From the NCBI GenBank assembly GCA_947363765.1, contig CANAQC010000012.1, positions 1-37,070 of the forward strand: DNA of 37,070 nucleotides. The letters run 5' to 3'. The translations under genes were made by a program, and so were the position numbers. This DNA comes from an uncultured Clostridium sp. (GTDB taxonomy: Bacteria > Bacillota > Clostridia > TANB77 > CAG-508). A model generated the notes under the pieces. The model did not search any database. It was not told where the DNA came from and saw only the letters and a program-made list of their open reading frames with translations. Each line of letters opens with the position of its first letter. Positions within the stretch are counted from its first letter, which is position 1. Positions 12,201 through 21,731 of this stretch are shown in pieces.

Positions 12201-14200
12201 TTAATGGATATAAAACATATGGTGTAACAGTAGATGAAAATAGTAGTATGGGACTAGTAGACAAAGACTCTAATCCAGGAAACTTTGCAGTAGCAGACTA
12301 TGTGAAAGGACAAACAAAACTAGAAGATGATGAAAGTGGAGCACCAGCATATGTATATTCAATTAGAGGTTCAAGAACATTAGAAGGAAATGTATTTGAA
12401 GATGCAATCACTTCATTACAAAACCCAAATACTGTATCTACAGATAAAACAAGATTTGGAAATGGAACAATAGATTCTACAGACAAAAAAATTAAAGATG
12501 TAAAAGTAGAACTAGTAGAAATAAAACCAGATGGAGCAGATAAAAAGCTAATAGTTCGTGCTACAGCATTTTCTGATGAAGATGGATGGTATGGATTTGG
12601 AGCCTTTTTACCAGGAGACTATGTAATTAGATTTACATATGGACTAACAGATGGAACAGCAATGACTATAGATTCAGAATATAGAAAAGGTAAAAATGAT
12701 ACATCATATAATGGACAAGATTATCAATCAACTACTTTTACAACAAAACAAGGAGAAATTGCAACAACTCAAATTTATAAAGAAGATGAAATTTTACAAG
12801 GAATATACCAAAATAATAATAATGTCAAAAATGCAGATGAAACTAATTTACAATTACAAAGACAATATATTACAAAATATCAAAATGATAATTATTATTG
12901 GTATGCAGATTACGAACTTTCTGGAAAATCAGATGCATATGATGATGTAGCAAGAAGACAACAAATAAAAAATTATGCAAAAACAGAATACGGTAAAGAA
13001 ATTACAAACCATAAAGTAGAAGTATTTAATAGCTATATTAATCAAGAAAACTTAAGAAAAGAAGAACAAGAAAATACAAATGCAGATTGGTATAAATCAC
13101 ATGCACAACCAATTGATAAAGAAGTTAATACAAAAGAATATAATAGTAAATTAGTAGATGAACTTGAAAGAAGAACATATCAATATGCATATACACCAGA
13201 AATTTTAGTAGAAGTAGAATACACCAAAAAAGAAAGTATAGGAAATCAACCAAGTGAGAACTATACATACAAAATTACAGGAGTAGACTTTGGCATAGTA
13301 CAAAGACCAAAATCAGAACTAACAATAGACCAAGATGTTGAGCATATTAAAGTAACTGCAACAGATGGAACTATATTATTTGATACATCAAATGGAACAA
13401 ACAATTTACAATGGGTAGCAAAAGGTGATATTAATAAATATGATAAAAAAGAATTAATAAATGTTATTTTAGACAATGAATTATTAAATGGTTCAAAATT
13501 AGAAATAACATATAACCTAACACTAAAAAATAATGGTGAAAAAGAAATAGACACAAATGGAAATATAGTAACTACAAGAGCAAAAACTATTCTAAATTAT
13601 GTAGCAAATAACTTAAACTTTGATGTAGAAGATAACAAAGACTCAAATGGTAAAGCACTATGGGAAACAGTAAAACTAGAAGATGTACAAAACAATACAA
13701 ATTCAACCTTAGTAAACAATGCACAAAGAAACAATAAATTGAAAGTAATAGACTTAAGTACACAAGCAGTTATATTAAAAGCAACAAATACAAATCCACT
13801 TTCACAAACTCATTTAAAACCAGGAGAATCAGTAACTACTACATTACATCTAAAAAAAGTATTAGCAACAGAAAGTCAATCAGATGATCTAACATACACC
13901 AACCTAGCAGAAATTGTTGAACTAGATAATACAGTAGGTAGATATGACAAAGGATCAGTTCCAGGAAACCAAAGCCTAGAAGTAAATCCACGTGAACATG
14001 ATACAGCAGGTGTAAGTAAATATGTAGATGATTATTCAGACAAATACCCAGATGATGGTAGAGTTATTGTAACTCCACCAACAGGCTCAAAACAAACATA
14101 TTATGGAATTGGAATAGTAATTACAGTTATTCTTGCAGTGGGAATCTTCTTAATTAAAAAATTTGTTATTAATAAAAATAATGAAAATAACAAAATATAG
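9230..14200 (+). CDS. Large cell-surface protein with SdrD/Cna-B-like domains and Cys/His-rich insertion; C-terminal TM anchor
   Basis: 1656 aa; signal peptide ending in ...IVNAAP; 'GDVFLDKETGKANTGNNRFDKNLGEALPGVEVTLCDENG' and 'LEGNVFEDAI...DVKVELVEI' SdrD-B-like; C-terminal TPPTGS + TM + basic tail. Confidence 0.85.
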   Translation: MNKLKKLLLTIIIFIIGVMTCTIVNAAPVSEFEVFDGEEGVVSGHFKPHLINGNMTWCINFGGSFNATLTREQFNAYTVGGFTDKECEKDAKAPWNGKLRYMKYTLKEQLLAWQHQDEAYILADAIEKGQDLSSWDTAYATWSSSVSNPRQSFAQAAEAIAFKNFYEQTHNNDIDIFATKIIDRTNKNEVNIGVDQETGTYTVGPFLVDYPDGQYDGKNKFCWITDIKAITDAGTYNVEVVSPGGAPITGLGRDEQSSLSGREFCIRFKSKDATNVSLKIDFGYLESCDAEMWKYEGQYFYRYWERYDAGQCQHFTSNHNVYYDSAVRYKLEEEPGDDTQVVMALVGTATKNYGNASIILVPEGIDLTMKIEGDVFLDKETGKANTGNNRFDKNLGEALPGVEVTLCDENGNKVTIPYTVKHKHVGSSVQGTGCYTVPVYHVHDGTTSSYGRCYTNPSHTHIGSSTNGGPGTCFQTPVYHTHEGTCYDANNNIVCGINASVPLYYANTCGQQITYSRTCGKNEQTIDYYKVGCGKTEDTVERTEVQGNTKLTDENGHYIFEHLNAMKKYYIQFTYNGMLFTNVKRLEGNADDISKSTEAGQGHNSNRQDFNNVFAEIGSYPQNYKTKDCITGQEIYNRTFLQEDIADLFKEVASAVVEHNGDEKKAYQTVIDRHQNDPDIRKKVQYIADNRIHAYTTEKYPLINIFTIDNEWNNIAGVNFDPIYEGRYSQLHVNLGIKARQTFDLALYKDVLNAVLEINGKSETYLYDARQDWQNQGFSLGVNEDFYIAQLREKYIKQNANIEDLKVKELIDEGEYKHELRPEEIINGNNLNITPNGSSQMFENENQHKENYVWRDINHKLSEQDKLKIHITYKLAIRNQSEVVGAVTELVDYYDNNYQFEKAYVGDENGNELPGTKVDVSETSKYGTATHIATNGKYKTIYLRPTEQKLHTNSQQQYVYVTFGLINPEQTLNNAKLQDGQKLYTYNLAEINGYKTYGVTVDENSSMGLVDKDSNPGNFAVADYVKGQTKLEDDESGAPAYVYSIRGSRTLEGNVFEDAITSLQNPNTVSTDKTRFGNGTIDSTDKKIKDVKVELVEIKPDGADKKLIVRATAFSDEDGWYGFGAFLPGDYVIRFTYGLTDGTAMTIDSEYRKGKNDTSYNGQDYQSTTFTTKQGEIATTQIYKEDEILQGIYQNNNNVKNADETNLQLQRQYITKYQNDNYYWYADYELSGKSDAYDDVARRQQIKNYAKTEYGKEITNHKVEVFNSYINQENLRKEEQENTNADWYKSHAQPIDKEVNTKEYNSKLVDELERRTYQYAYTPEILVEVEYTKKESIGNQPSENYTYKITGVDFGIVQRPKSELTIDQDVEHIKVTATDGTILFDTSNGTNNLQWVAKGDINKYDKKELINVILDNELLNGSKLEITYNLTLKNNGEKEIDTNGNIVTTRAKTILNYVANNLNFDVEDNKDSNGKALWETVKLEDVQNNTNSTLVNNAQRNNKLKVIDLSTQAVILKATNTNPLSQTHLKPGESVTTTLHLKKVLATESQSDDLTYTNLAEIVELDNTVGRYDKGSVPGNQSLEVNPREHDTAGVSKYVDDYSDKYPDDGRVIVTPPTGSKQTYYGIGIVITVILAVGIFLIKKFVINKNNENNKI

Positions 14201-14210
14201 TTTAAAAACA

Positions 14211-14245
14211 AAAATACACTAAGAAATTTAATCTTAGTGTATTTT
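14211..14245 (+). terminator. Intrinsic terminator after the giant surface protein
   Basis: aaaatacactaaga...tcttagtgtatttttt perfect stem plus T tract. Confidence 0.85.
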
Positions 14246-14329
14246 TTAAATATAAATTTTAAATATTCACTTGATAAAAATAAAAATTATGTATATAGTA
14301 ATATAAAGGTACTAAAGAAAGGAGAAGAA

Positions 14330-14749
14330 ATGAAAGATAAAAAGGAACTTATAGCAATAATTATAGTAATAATTATTATAATATTTGGTATATTTGTTAT
14401 TACAAATATTATAAAAAATAAAAATCTACTTACATTTGAACAAAACACTGCTACATCAAATATAATAATACAAGATATTGAATTTAAAAACATAACAAAA
14501 GAATACCAAAATGGTATTACAAGTATTAGAGCAGAAGTATATAATAACAAAGACCAAATAAAAACCATACATATAAAAGTTATTTTAAAAGATGCATCTA
14601 AAAAGGAAGTAGCAAGTATGATTCAAACTTTAAAAGAAATTGAACCAGGTAAAAGAAAGATTCTACAAACAGGAATAATGGGGGATTATAGTAACTTTAA
14701 ATATATAGAATTTAAAATATTATCAGATGAACAATTAAAACAGATGTAA
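14330..14749 (+). CDS. Small membrane-anchored protein, FxLYD-like extracellular domain
   Basis: ATG at 14330 preceded by aaaggagaag is a better start than ORF-track 14237; N-terminal TM; 'IQDIEFKNITKEYQNGITSIRAEVYNNKDQIKTIHIKVILKDASKKEV'. Confidence 0.65.
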   Translation: MKDKKELIAIIIVIIIIIFGIFVITNIIKNKNLLTFEQNTATSNIIIQDIEFKNITKEYQNGITSIRAEVYNNKDQIKTIHIKVILKDASKKEVASMIQTLKEIEPGKRKILQTGIMGDYSNFKYIEFKILSDEQLKQM

Positions 14750-14770
14750 AATGAGTTTTGCATCTGTTTT
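14737..14770 (+). terminator. Intrinsic terminator overlapping the stop codon of the preceding gene
   Basis: aaaacagatg...catctgtttt inverted repeat. Confidence 0.7.
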
Positions 14771-15049
14771 AAATATTTATACATCCATATGTAACTAGTT
14801 AGAAATAAATTAAAAACTAAACATTAACAAAAATTTTTTAAATTTCCATAAACAATTGAAAAAAGGACAAAAATAGTATACAATAATGGTGGAAAAATAT
14901 TTTTTACGCAAGAAAAAGTCATAAAACAATGTAACTGTTAAAGAAAAAGTCGAAAACTTTTTTAAATAAGGTACTAAATATGACAAACTATTCAAAAGAT
15001 TAAGAATAAAATAATACCGATATTTAATAAAAGTATGAGGTGGTAAAAA

Positions 15050-17550
15050 ATGTTTCAAAATATACAAGGACAAGTTGATTCTTACGAAGAAGAAGAAATA
15101 TTAACTAAAGGAACAAAAATAAAGAATTTTTTGAAAGAAGCATTTACAATTCAAAAAATAATGATATATATAGTAAGTTTTATGCTATCAACACTTGAAT
15201 GTATGAATGGAGTAGCGCCATTTGCTATTGCCATATTTGCAGCATGTCTTTCAAATAAAATACCAGTATTAATAGTATATATTTTAACACTATTACGGTA
15301 GTATGATTGGTTTAGGAGGTAGCCAAACTTTAACATATCTTCTAACATCATTTGTGTTTATTCTAATGACACTTATTTTTAAACCTAAATTAAACTTAGA
15401 ATATGAAAATGAAAAATTAAAATTAGGTACATATGTATTCTTATCATCTTTTTTAGTACAAGCATCTAAAATGTTTTTTGCAGAATTTATGGTATATGAT
15501 TTATTAGTAAGTATAGCAATTGGAATATCATCATACATTTTTTACAAAATCTTTTCTAACTCAATAATTGTAATAAATGAATTTAGAATAAAAAGGGTAT
15601 TTGCAATAGAAGAAGTAATAGGAGCCAGTTTATTACTTTCAATATGTGCTACAAGTTTTAGAGAATTTGCTATTTTTGGATTTGAATTAAGAAATATTCT
15701 TAGTATATTAATTGTACTAGTATTAGGTTGGAAAAATGGAATATTAGTAGGTGCAACAAGTGGTATTACAATAGGTACAGTTTTAGCTTTAATGGGAGTA
15801 GGAGAACATAATATAATTGCATCATATGCTTTATCTCGGTATGGTAGCAGGAATTTTTTCAAGATTTGGTAAAATAGGAGTAATTGTTGGGTTTATTTTA
15901 GGAAATGCAATACTAATGTATGTAACAAATGGAAATACAGTAGCAGGAGTTATTTATTTAAAAGAAATTTTAATAGCATCTTTAGGATTATTATTAGTAC
16001 CACAAAATTTCCAAATAGATATAGAAGAACTATTTGGAAAAACAAAATTATTACAAGCAGGTTCTGTAGGTGCAATTGAAGATAATAAAGAAACAGTATT
16101 TAGACTAAATAATGTATCAGAAACAATTTTAGACATAGCAGATACATATAAAGAAGCGGCTGCTACAATAATTGAAGAAGAAGAAATACAACAAAAACAA
16201 AACTGCAAAATATTTATAGATGAATTACAAAACAATCTTGATGGATTAGAAAATAATATACTTTATGAAGATATGCAAAATATAGAAGAAACTACTATAA
16301 TTAATGACATTTTTAAAATATTAATACAAAACCAAAAAATAGTAAGAAAAGAACTATTAGATATTTTTACACAACATAATAATTATATTATTGGTTTTGA
16401 TAATGAAGAAATTAGTATACAAATAGAAAAAGATATAGAAGAAATAATAAGAATTATAAATGAGGCATATAAAATTAGTAAAGTAAAATTTATTTGTGAG
16501 CAAAAAATGGAAGAAAACAAAAGAACAATGGTAAATCAGTTAGATGGTGTATCAAAAGTAATTTCATCACTTGCTGAAGATCTAGAAAAAAAAGAAGAGT
16601 TAAAAGACGAATTTATTGTTGAAAAAGAAGAAATATTAGCAATTGCAAAAGAAAGAAAAATAGAAATAAAAGATCTTAACATAAAAAAAGAAAAATCAGG
16701 AAGATATATTATTAATGTATATGTAGATGCTTGTTGTGAAGAAAATTCAAAAAGAGGATGTACAATAAAATTAATAGAAAAAATATTATCAAAAGTATTA
16801 GAAGATAAAATTGTTATACAAAAGAACAATTGTGGATTAAAAAAAGAATTAAATTTATGTGTAAATACATATGCTTCGCAAGATAGATACTCTTTACAAT
16901 TAGGAATTTCAAGAAAAGCAAAAGACAATTCTCCAATTTCTGGAGATTCTAGCATTTGTGTAAAACTAGAAGATGGAAAATATCTATTAGCAATTAGTGA
17001 TGGTATGGGAACAGGTCCAAAAGCAAGGCAAAGCAGTAAAATTGTAATAAAAATGTTAGAAAGGCTATTAACAAACGGATTTGATAAAGATACCTCTTTA
17101 GAACTAATTAATTCTACATTATCTTGTGCAAACCAAGAAGATGACTCATATGCAACAATAGATATTGCAATATTAGATTTATATGCAGGAAATATGGAAT
17201 TTGTAAAAAGTGGAGCATGTCCAACATATATAAAAGAAAATCAAAAAGTGCAAATTATAAAAGCATTATCATTACCAGCTGGAATATTAGAAAATGTAAG
17301 TTTAGTAGTATATGATAAAGATATACAACAAGAAGAAATATTAGTAATGTGTTCAGATGGAATAATGGAATCAAATACTGAATATCAAAATAAAGAATTA
17401 TGGGTAAAAGACATTTTAGAAAGTATTCAAACTGATAATGTACAAAAAATAGCAGACATAATTACAAAAGAAGCAATAGATAATGGTTATGGAAATGTAA
17501 GAGATGATATGACAATAATTGTTGCAAAAATTAAGAAAAATGAAATTTAG
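15050..17550 (+). CDS. spoIIE: Stage II sporulation protein E (PP2C-type phosphatase), one CDS requiring two +1 frameshifts; join(15050..15295,15297..15836,15838..17550), about 832 aa
   Basis: Multi-TM N-terminus (MNGVAPFAIAIFAACLSNKIPVLIVYILTLL|GSMIGLGGSQTLTYLLTSFVFILM...YALS|GMVAGIFSRFGKIGVIVGFILGNA) and C-terminal PP2C domain (LEDGKYLLAISDGMGTGPKARQSSKIVIKMLERLL...GYGNVRDDMTIIVAKI). Total length fits SpoIIE. Confidence 0.92.
15296..15298 (+). other. Putative +1 frameshift site 2 (TTA CGG TAG -> TTA [C] GGT AGT)
   Basis: CGG is codon 83 of ORF 15050..15301, immediately followed by TAG in frame 0; skipping C gives LTLL-GSMIGLGGSQ. Confidence 0.85.
15837..15839 (+). other. Putative +1 frameshift site 3 (TCT CGG TAT -> TCT [C] GGT ATG)
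   Basis: CGG is in frame with the second SpoIIE segment; skipping C gives YALS-GMVAGIFSRFGKIGV. Confidence 0.85.
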
Positions 17551-17552
17551 TT

Positions 17553-17590
17553 AAAATAAAGGTATATCATAAAAGATATACTTTTATTTT
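17553..17590 (+). terminator. Intrinsic terminator after spoIIE
   Basis: aaaataaaggtatatc...gatatacttttatttt inverted repeat. Confidence 0.75.
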
Positions 17591-17664
17591 AAGATATAAA
17601 TTCAAACTATAAAAATCATATTTTGAATATTAACTGTTTTTATATTATAAATTTTCAGAAAACA

Positions 17665-17693
17665 TTGACAATAAAAATATGGTTATATAAAAT
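17665..17693 (+). promoter_or_regulatory. Probable promoter (TTGACA-17-TAAAAT)
   Basis: ttgaca 17665-17670, taaaat 17688-17693, upstream of 17750 CDS. Confidence 0.5.
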
Positions 17694-17749
17694 AAGATAA
17701 AAGAAGCGAAGAAACTATTATCAAACATAAGAAGAGGAGAAAAAATATT

Positions 17750-18847
17750 ATGGAAAGAAAAAACAAAGGTATCACATTAATAGCCCTAATAATAACAATT
17801 ATAATAATGCTAATTTTAGCAGGAATAGTATTAAGTCTAACAATAGGAGAAAATGGGATTATTAAAAAAAGTCAAAAGTCAGCAGAAGAATATAAAAAAG
17901 CAGAAATACGAGAAGAATTAGAACTAAAAATAATGGATTTACAAGCTGAAATTTATGAAAAAGAAAAAAGACAGGCATCATTAAATGATTTAAGCACATA
18001 TTTAGAAAAACAAAATTATATAATGGATATTATAAATGAAGAAACAACATATGGAAAACTAAATTATAAAGGATATGAATTTGTTATTAATGAACAGTTA
18101 AAAATTACAGATTCATTATATGTAGGAAATGTTATACAACAATTGTTATCATCAATCGGAGAAGATAAAAATAAAACTTTACAACAAATATTAAAAGATG
18201 AAAATATATTAAATAAAATATTTACTACAGATAAGGCTATTAATATAATAATAAATAATAAAAATGAATTTTTAGATGCCTTTATTAATGATTCAAATGC
18301 AATGAATAAAATTGCAAATTCTGACAAAATGATGGATAAAATTGTAAATAATAGTGATTGGTCATATGCTATCTTAAATAATAAAGATGCACTACAAGCA
18401 TTAGATAATAGTAACCCTATTACTGTTCCATACATGACTAGTAATAATACTCCAAAAGGTCAAGTTATTTATTCCTCTATATATTCTAGTGGACATCCTG
18501 CTTACTATCCTTTTGCAGACAAGAGAGATTGGGAATCAGCATATAATGGTAATCCACAATATATAGGGTATATGTTTGAAGAACCTGTATGGTTATACAA
18601 ATGTTATATTAAAAATTCGAATGATTCAGCACCGAGAGAAATGATGTTACAAAAATCAGATGATGGAATAAATTGGACAAATGTGTTTGGAGACTTTACC
18701 TATGTTGGTTTAGATAAAGATGCGACAGATATTGTAAATTCAAAACAAAATATAGGAAGAGCAAAATATTGGAGATTGTATATTACAAAAGCTACTGATT
18801 CACGAGGAGGAGTTGATATACAAAAAATTCAATTTTATGGAAAATAG
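17750..18847 (+). CDS. Prepilin-like N-terminal cleavage/methylation protein with C-terminal discoidin (F5/8-type C)-like domain
   Basis: N-terminus MERKNKGITLIALIITIIIMLILAGIVLSL; C-terminus 'REMMLQKSDDGINWTNVFGDFTYVG...YWRLYITKATDSRGGVDIQKIQFYGK' resembles galactose-binding/discoidin folds. Confidence 0.75.
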   Translation: MERKNKGITLIALIITIIIMLILAGIVLSLTIGENGIIKKSQKSAEEYKKAEIREELELKIMDLQAEIYEKEKRQASLNDLSTYLEKQNYIMDIINEETTYGKLNYKGYEFVINEQLKITDSLYVGNVIQQLLSSIGEDKNKTLQQILKDENILNKIFTTDKAINIIINNKNEFLDAFINDSNAMNKIANSDKMMDKIVNNSDWSYAILNNKDALQALDNSNPITVPYMTSNNTPKGQVIYSSIYSSGHPAYYPFADKRDWESAYNGNPQYIGYMFEEPVWLYKCYIKNSNDSAPREMMLQKSDDGINWTNVFGDFTYVGLDKDATDIVNSKQNIGRAKYWRLYITKATDSRGGVDIQKIQFYGK

Positions 18848-18856
18848 AGAATATAA

Positions 18857-18892
18857 AAGGAGAGAATTAAAAAAGTAAAATTCTCTCCTTTA
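18857..18892 (+). terminator. Intrinsic terminator
   Basis: aaggagagaatt...aattctctccttt stem. Confidence 0.8.
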
Positions 18893-18951
18893 CATTTATA
18901 GTCAAAATATGATATAGTATATTATGTAAAAATAAACCTTGGAGGGAACAT

Positions 18952-20463
18952 ATGAGTAGAGGAAAACGTTATGATACAGAACCAAAACTAAACATAAAAA
19001 AAGTAATAGCAGTTATAATAGCAATTGCAGTTATTATTATGTTTATAATAGGAATTAAAACCTTATTAACTACAAATACACAAGAAAATGTAGAAATTAA
19101 TTATTATTATCCAGTATATACAAACCAAAAATGGGGAGTAATTAACCAAAAAGGAGATATAATAGTAGAACCAACAAAAGATGAAATAATCACTATCCCA
19201 GATAGCAAACAAGAGATTTTTATTTGTATAGAAAATGTAGATTATAATAATGGAAATTATAAGACAAAAGTATTAAATAGTAATAATCAAGAAATCTTTA
19301 CAAATTACGATACAGTAGAGGCAATTGAAAATAATGATAAAAATAGTAACCTTTGGTATGAACAAGGAGTTTTAAAAGTAAAAAAAGAAAACAAATATGG
19401 CTTAATAGATTTTTCAGGAAAAGAAATATTACCATTAGAATACCAAGAAATTAAAGCATTATCAGGAGTTAAAAATAGCTTATTAATAAAAAAAGATGAT
19501 AAATTAGGACTATGTGATAATAGTGGAATAATAATTATTCCTACAAACTATAAAGAAATAAAACCAATAGAACAAAACTATCAAAATGGGTATATTGTTG
19601 TAAATGACCAAAATAAATATGGTGTAATAGATTTTAATAAAGTAACAATATTAGAACCAAAATATGAAGATATTAAACAAGTAAAAGGAAATAATATTTA
19701 TATTATAAAAGAAAATGGAAATTATAAAGCAATAAATAAAGAAGGACAAACACTATTAGAGAACAAATTTGATAATGTAACACAAATAAATGAAGACAAT
19801 CTTGTTATAATAAAAAATGGAAAATATGGAGTTATTAATACAAAACAAGAAGAAAAAATAAAAGCAGAATATGAAGAACTTTCATATTTATATGACGAAT
19901 ATTATTTAGCAAAAAAAGATGGAAAATATGGAATTATTGATTTATCACAAAAAACAGTTTTAAAATTTGATTATACAAAAATTGCATATCAAAAAGAAGC
20001 AGGAATAATTCAGTTAGAAAAAGACAATAAAAATACTGAAATATACAATACAAAGCTAGAAAAGAAATTAGAAGGAATTGTAGAAAAAGTAGATATAGAA
20101 AATTCATATTTAAAAATACGTCTTCAAGATGGAATACACTATTATAACTTTAAACTTGAAGAAAAACCACTTAAAGAATTATTAAAAGATAAACAATTAT
20201 TTGTTAGCAAAAAAGACGGAAAATATGGATATGTAAACAAAAAAGAAGAAGTAATAGTAGATTACATTTATGAAGAAGCAATGGAATTTAATCAACATGG
20301 GTATGCAGCTGTAAAAAAAGATGGAAAATGGGGAGCGATTAATGAAAAAGCAGAGCAAACCTCAGAATGTAAATATGAATTAGAAGATAATATAATAGTT
20401 GACTTTATTTCTAAATGGCATTTAGGACAAGACTTAAACTCTTATTATTATACAGATAAATAA
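18952..20463 (+). CDS. WG-repeat-containing membrane-anchored protein
   Basis: N-terminal TM then repeated WG-type units: KWGVINQKGDIIVEPTKDE, KYGLIDFSGKEILPLEYQEI, KYGVIDFNKVTILEPKYEDI, KYGIIDLSQKTVLKFDY, KWGAINEKAE. Confidence 0.85.
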   Translation: MSRGKRYDTEPKLNIKKVIAVIIAIAVIIMFIIGIKTLLTTNTQENVEINYYYPVYTNQKWGVINQKGDIIVEPTKDEIITIPDSKQEIFICIENVDYNNGNYKTKVLNSNNQEIFTNYDTVEAIENNDKNSNLWYEQGVLKVKKENKYGLIDFSGKEILPLEYQEIKALSGVKNSLLIKKDDKLGLCDNSGIIIIPTNYKEIKPIEQNYQNGYIVVNDQNKYGVIDFNKVTILEPKYEDIKQVKGNNIYIIKENGNYKAINKEGQTLLENKFDNVTQINEDNLVIIKNGKYGVINTKQEEKIKAEYEELSYLYDEYYLAKKDGKYGIIDLSQKTVLKFDYTKIAYQKEAGIIQLEKDNKNTEIYNTKLEKKLEGIVEKVDIENSYLKIRLQDGIHYYNFKLEEKPLKELLKDKQLFVSKKDGKYGYVNKKEEVIVDYIYEEAMEFNQHGYAAVKKDGKWGAINEKAEQTSECKYELEDNIIVDFISKWHLGQDLNSYYYTDK

Positions 20464-20483
20464 GTTTTTAAAGGAGTAATAAA

Positions 20484-21716
20484 ATGGAACGAAAGACAAA
20501 GTATCAATATACATATTTTATATATCCATATGTAATTAATGAAAACAAATATGAAAAATATTTATATAAACTATTAAACAATAAAAAATGTAAAATTCGA
20601 TTTTTTGAAAAAGAAAAAGATTTAGACCTATATACATACTTTTTGCCAAATATGAAGGAATTTATGTTCCAAGGATTTGAATTTAATAAAGATAAAATAA
20701 GAAAATACGAAGAATTTAACAAAGAAATGCAAGCAATTATTTTATCAAAATATCCTTGTACATGTTTTGAATATGATTTAGGAATTATGCAAGGTAAAGC
20801 AGGAGAAGGCGAAGGAATCTTCTTTCATATGCAAAAAATAGAATTAATTTGTTTTAAAACAGGTATATGTTTTTTAGTAATGAAAACAAATATAGAAGAA
20901 AATTGTGATTTTAGCAATGTATTAGATTTTAATTACAAATTTAGAGATATATATTCAGAATTTAGTAATTTAAAACAATATGAAAATATACGTTTACAAA
21001 GCAATACATTTGAAGATGTAAAAAAATTAATAGAAATAATAAAAGAAATAACAGGAAATACAAAAGATGCAAAGGCGTTAGATATTGATACAAACCGTTT
21101 TTTAACATTTGCATATACTTGTATAGAACAAACTGATTGGAATGAGGAAAAAAAATTTAAAGAACTAGAATTTGAGTTTTTTAAATATGCAAATATTTTT
21201 CCAAGTTCATATAAATCTAATTTTGACAAAAAGCACTTAGAAATAATTAATAAATGGAAATTTATAAAAACAGGTTTTACAAAAGAAGGAATGGCACTTT
21301 TAACCTCTGGTATAGATATTCATAATTATACAAAATTGCCATATATATATGAAAATCAATACTTATATATATATATATTAGTACAATATCAAAAACTATA
21401 TCTAAAAAAATTAGAACAAGAATCAAAAAATAAAAACATGACACAAGGGTTAAGAGAAAAATTTATTAAATTTACAAAAGAATTATGGATTCATGAAATT
21501 ACAAATGATGATATTGGAGGACAAATTTATAAGAAAATACGTCATGTTTGTGAAATAGAAAAAATTTATAATGGATTAAAAAATAAATTTGATATAGCAT
21601 ATAAAGAGTTAAATATAGAAAAAGAAAATAAAGTTAATAAAATTATTTTAATAATACTTGCAATATCTTTATTATTAAATGTCATAAACTTTATTAGTTT
21701 GATAAGAATTATGTAA
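20484..21716 (+). CDS. Hypothetical protein with C-terminal TM helix
   Basis: 410-aa ORF with RBS aaaggag; C-terminal KIILIILAISLLLNVINFISLIRIM hydrophobic; no family recognised. Confidence 0.75.
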   Translation: MERKTKYQYTYFIYPYVINENKYEKYLYKLLNNKKCKIRFFEKEKDLDLYTYFLPNMKEFMFQGFEFNKDKIRKYEEFNKEMQAIILSKYPCTCFEYDLGIMQGKAGEGEGIFFHMQKIELICFKTGICFLVMKTNIEENCDFSNVLDFNYKFRDIYSEFSNLKQYENIRLQSNTFEDVKKLIEIIKEITGNTKDAKALDIDTNRFLTFAYTCIEQTDWNEEKKFKELEFEFFKYANIFPSSYKSNFDKKHLEIINKWKFIKTGFTKEGMALLTSGIDIHNYTKLPYIYENQYLYIYILVQYQKLYLKKLEQESKNKNMTQGLREKFIKFTKELWIHEITNDDIGGQIYKKIRHVCEIEKIYNGLKNKFDIAYKELNIEKENKVNKIILIILAISLLLNVINFISLIRIM

Positions 21717-21731
21717 AAAGGAGAAACTTTT

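Noticed and set aside
14237-14329. Upstream extension of the FxLYD-like protein to 14237
   Set aside because: The 31-aa extension overlaps the terminator region and lacks an RBS; ATG 14330 has a good RBS and begins just before the TM helix.
183-14568. Antisense and alternate-frame ORFs (e.g. 183..443, 1167..1481, 5256..5495, 7876..8400, 9626..9997, 10623..10925, 12696..12950, 13261..13554)
   Set aside because: They overlap strong CDSs on the other strand or frame, have hydrophobic/low-complexity translations typical of complementary AT-rich coding DNA, and no RBS or family signature.
15817-17550. Separate start codons (ATG 15817, 15303, 866, 32684, 31858, 34634) as real genes
   Set aside because: These ORF-track starts are internal Met codons or overlap artefacts with no convincing RBS, and they cut conserved domains; the merged frames are better supported.
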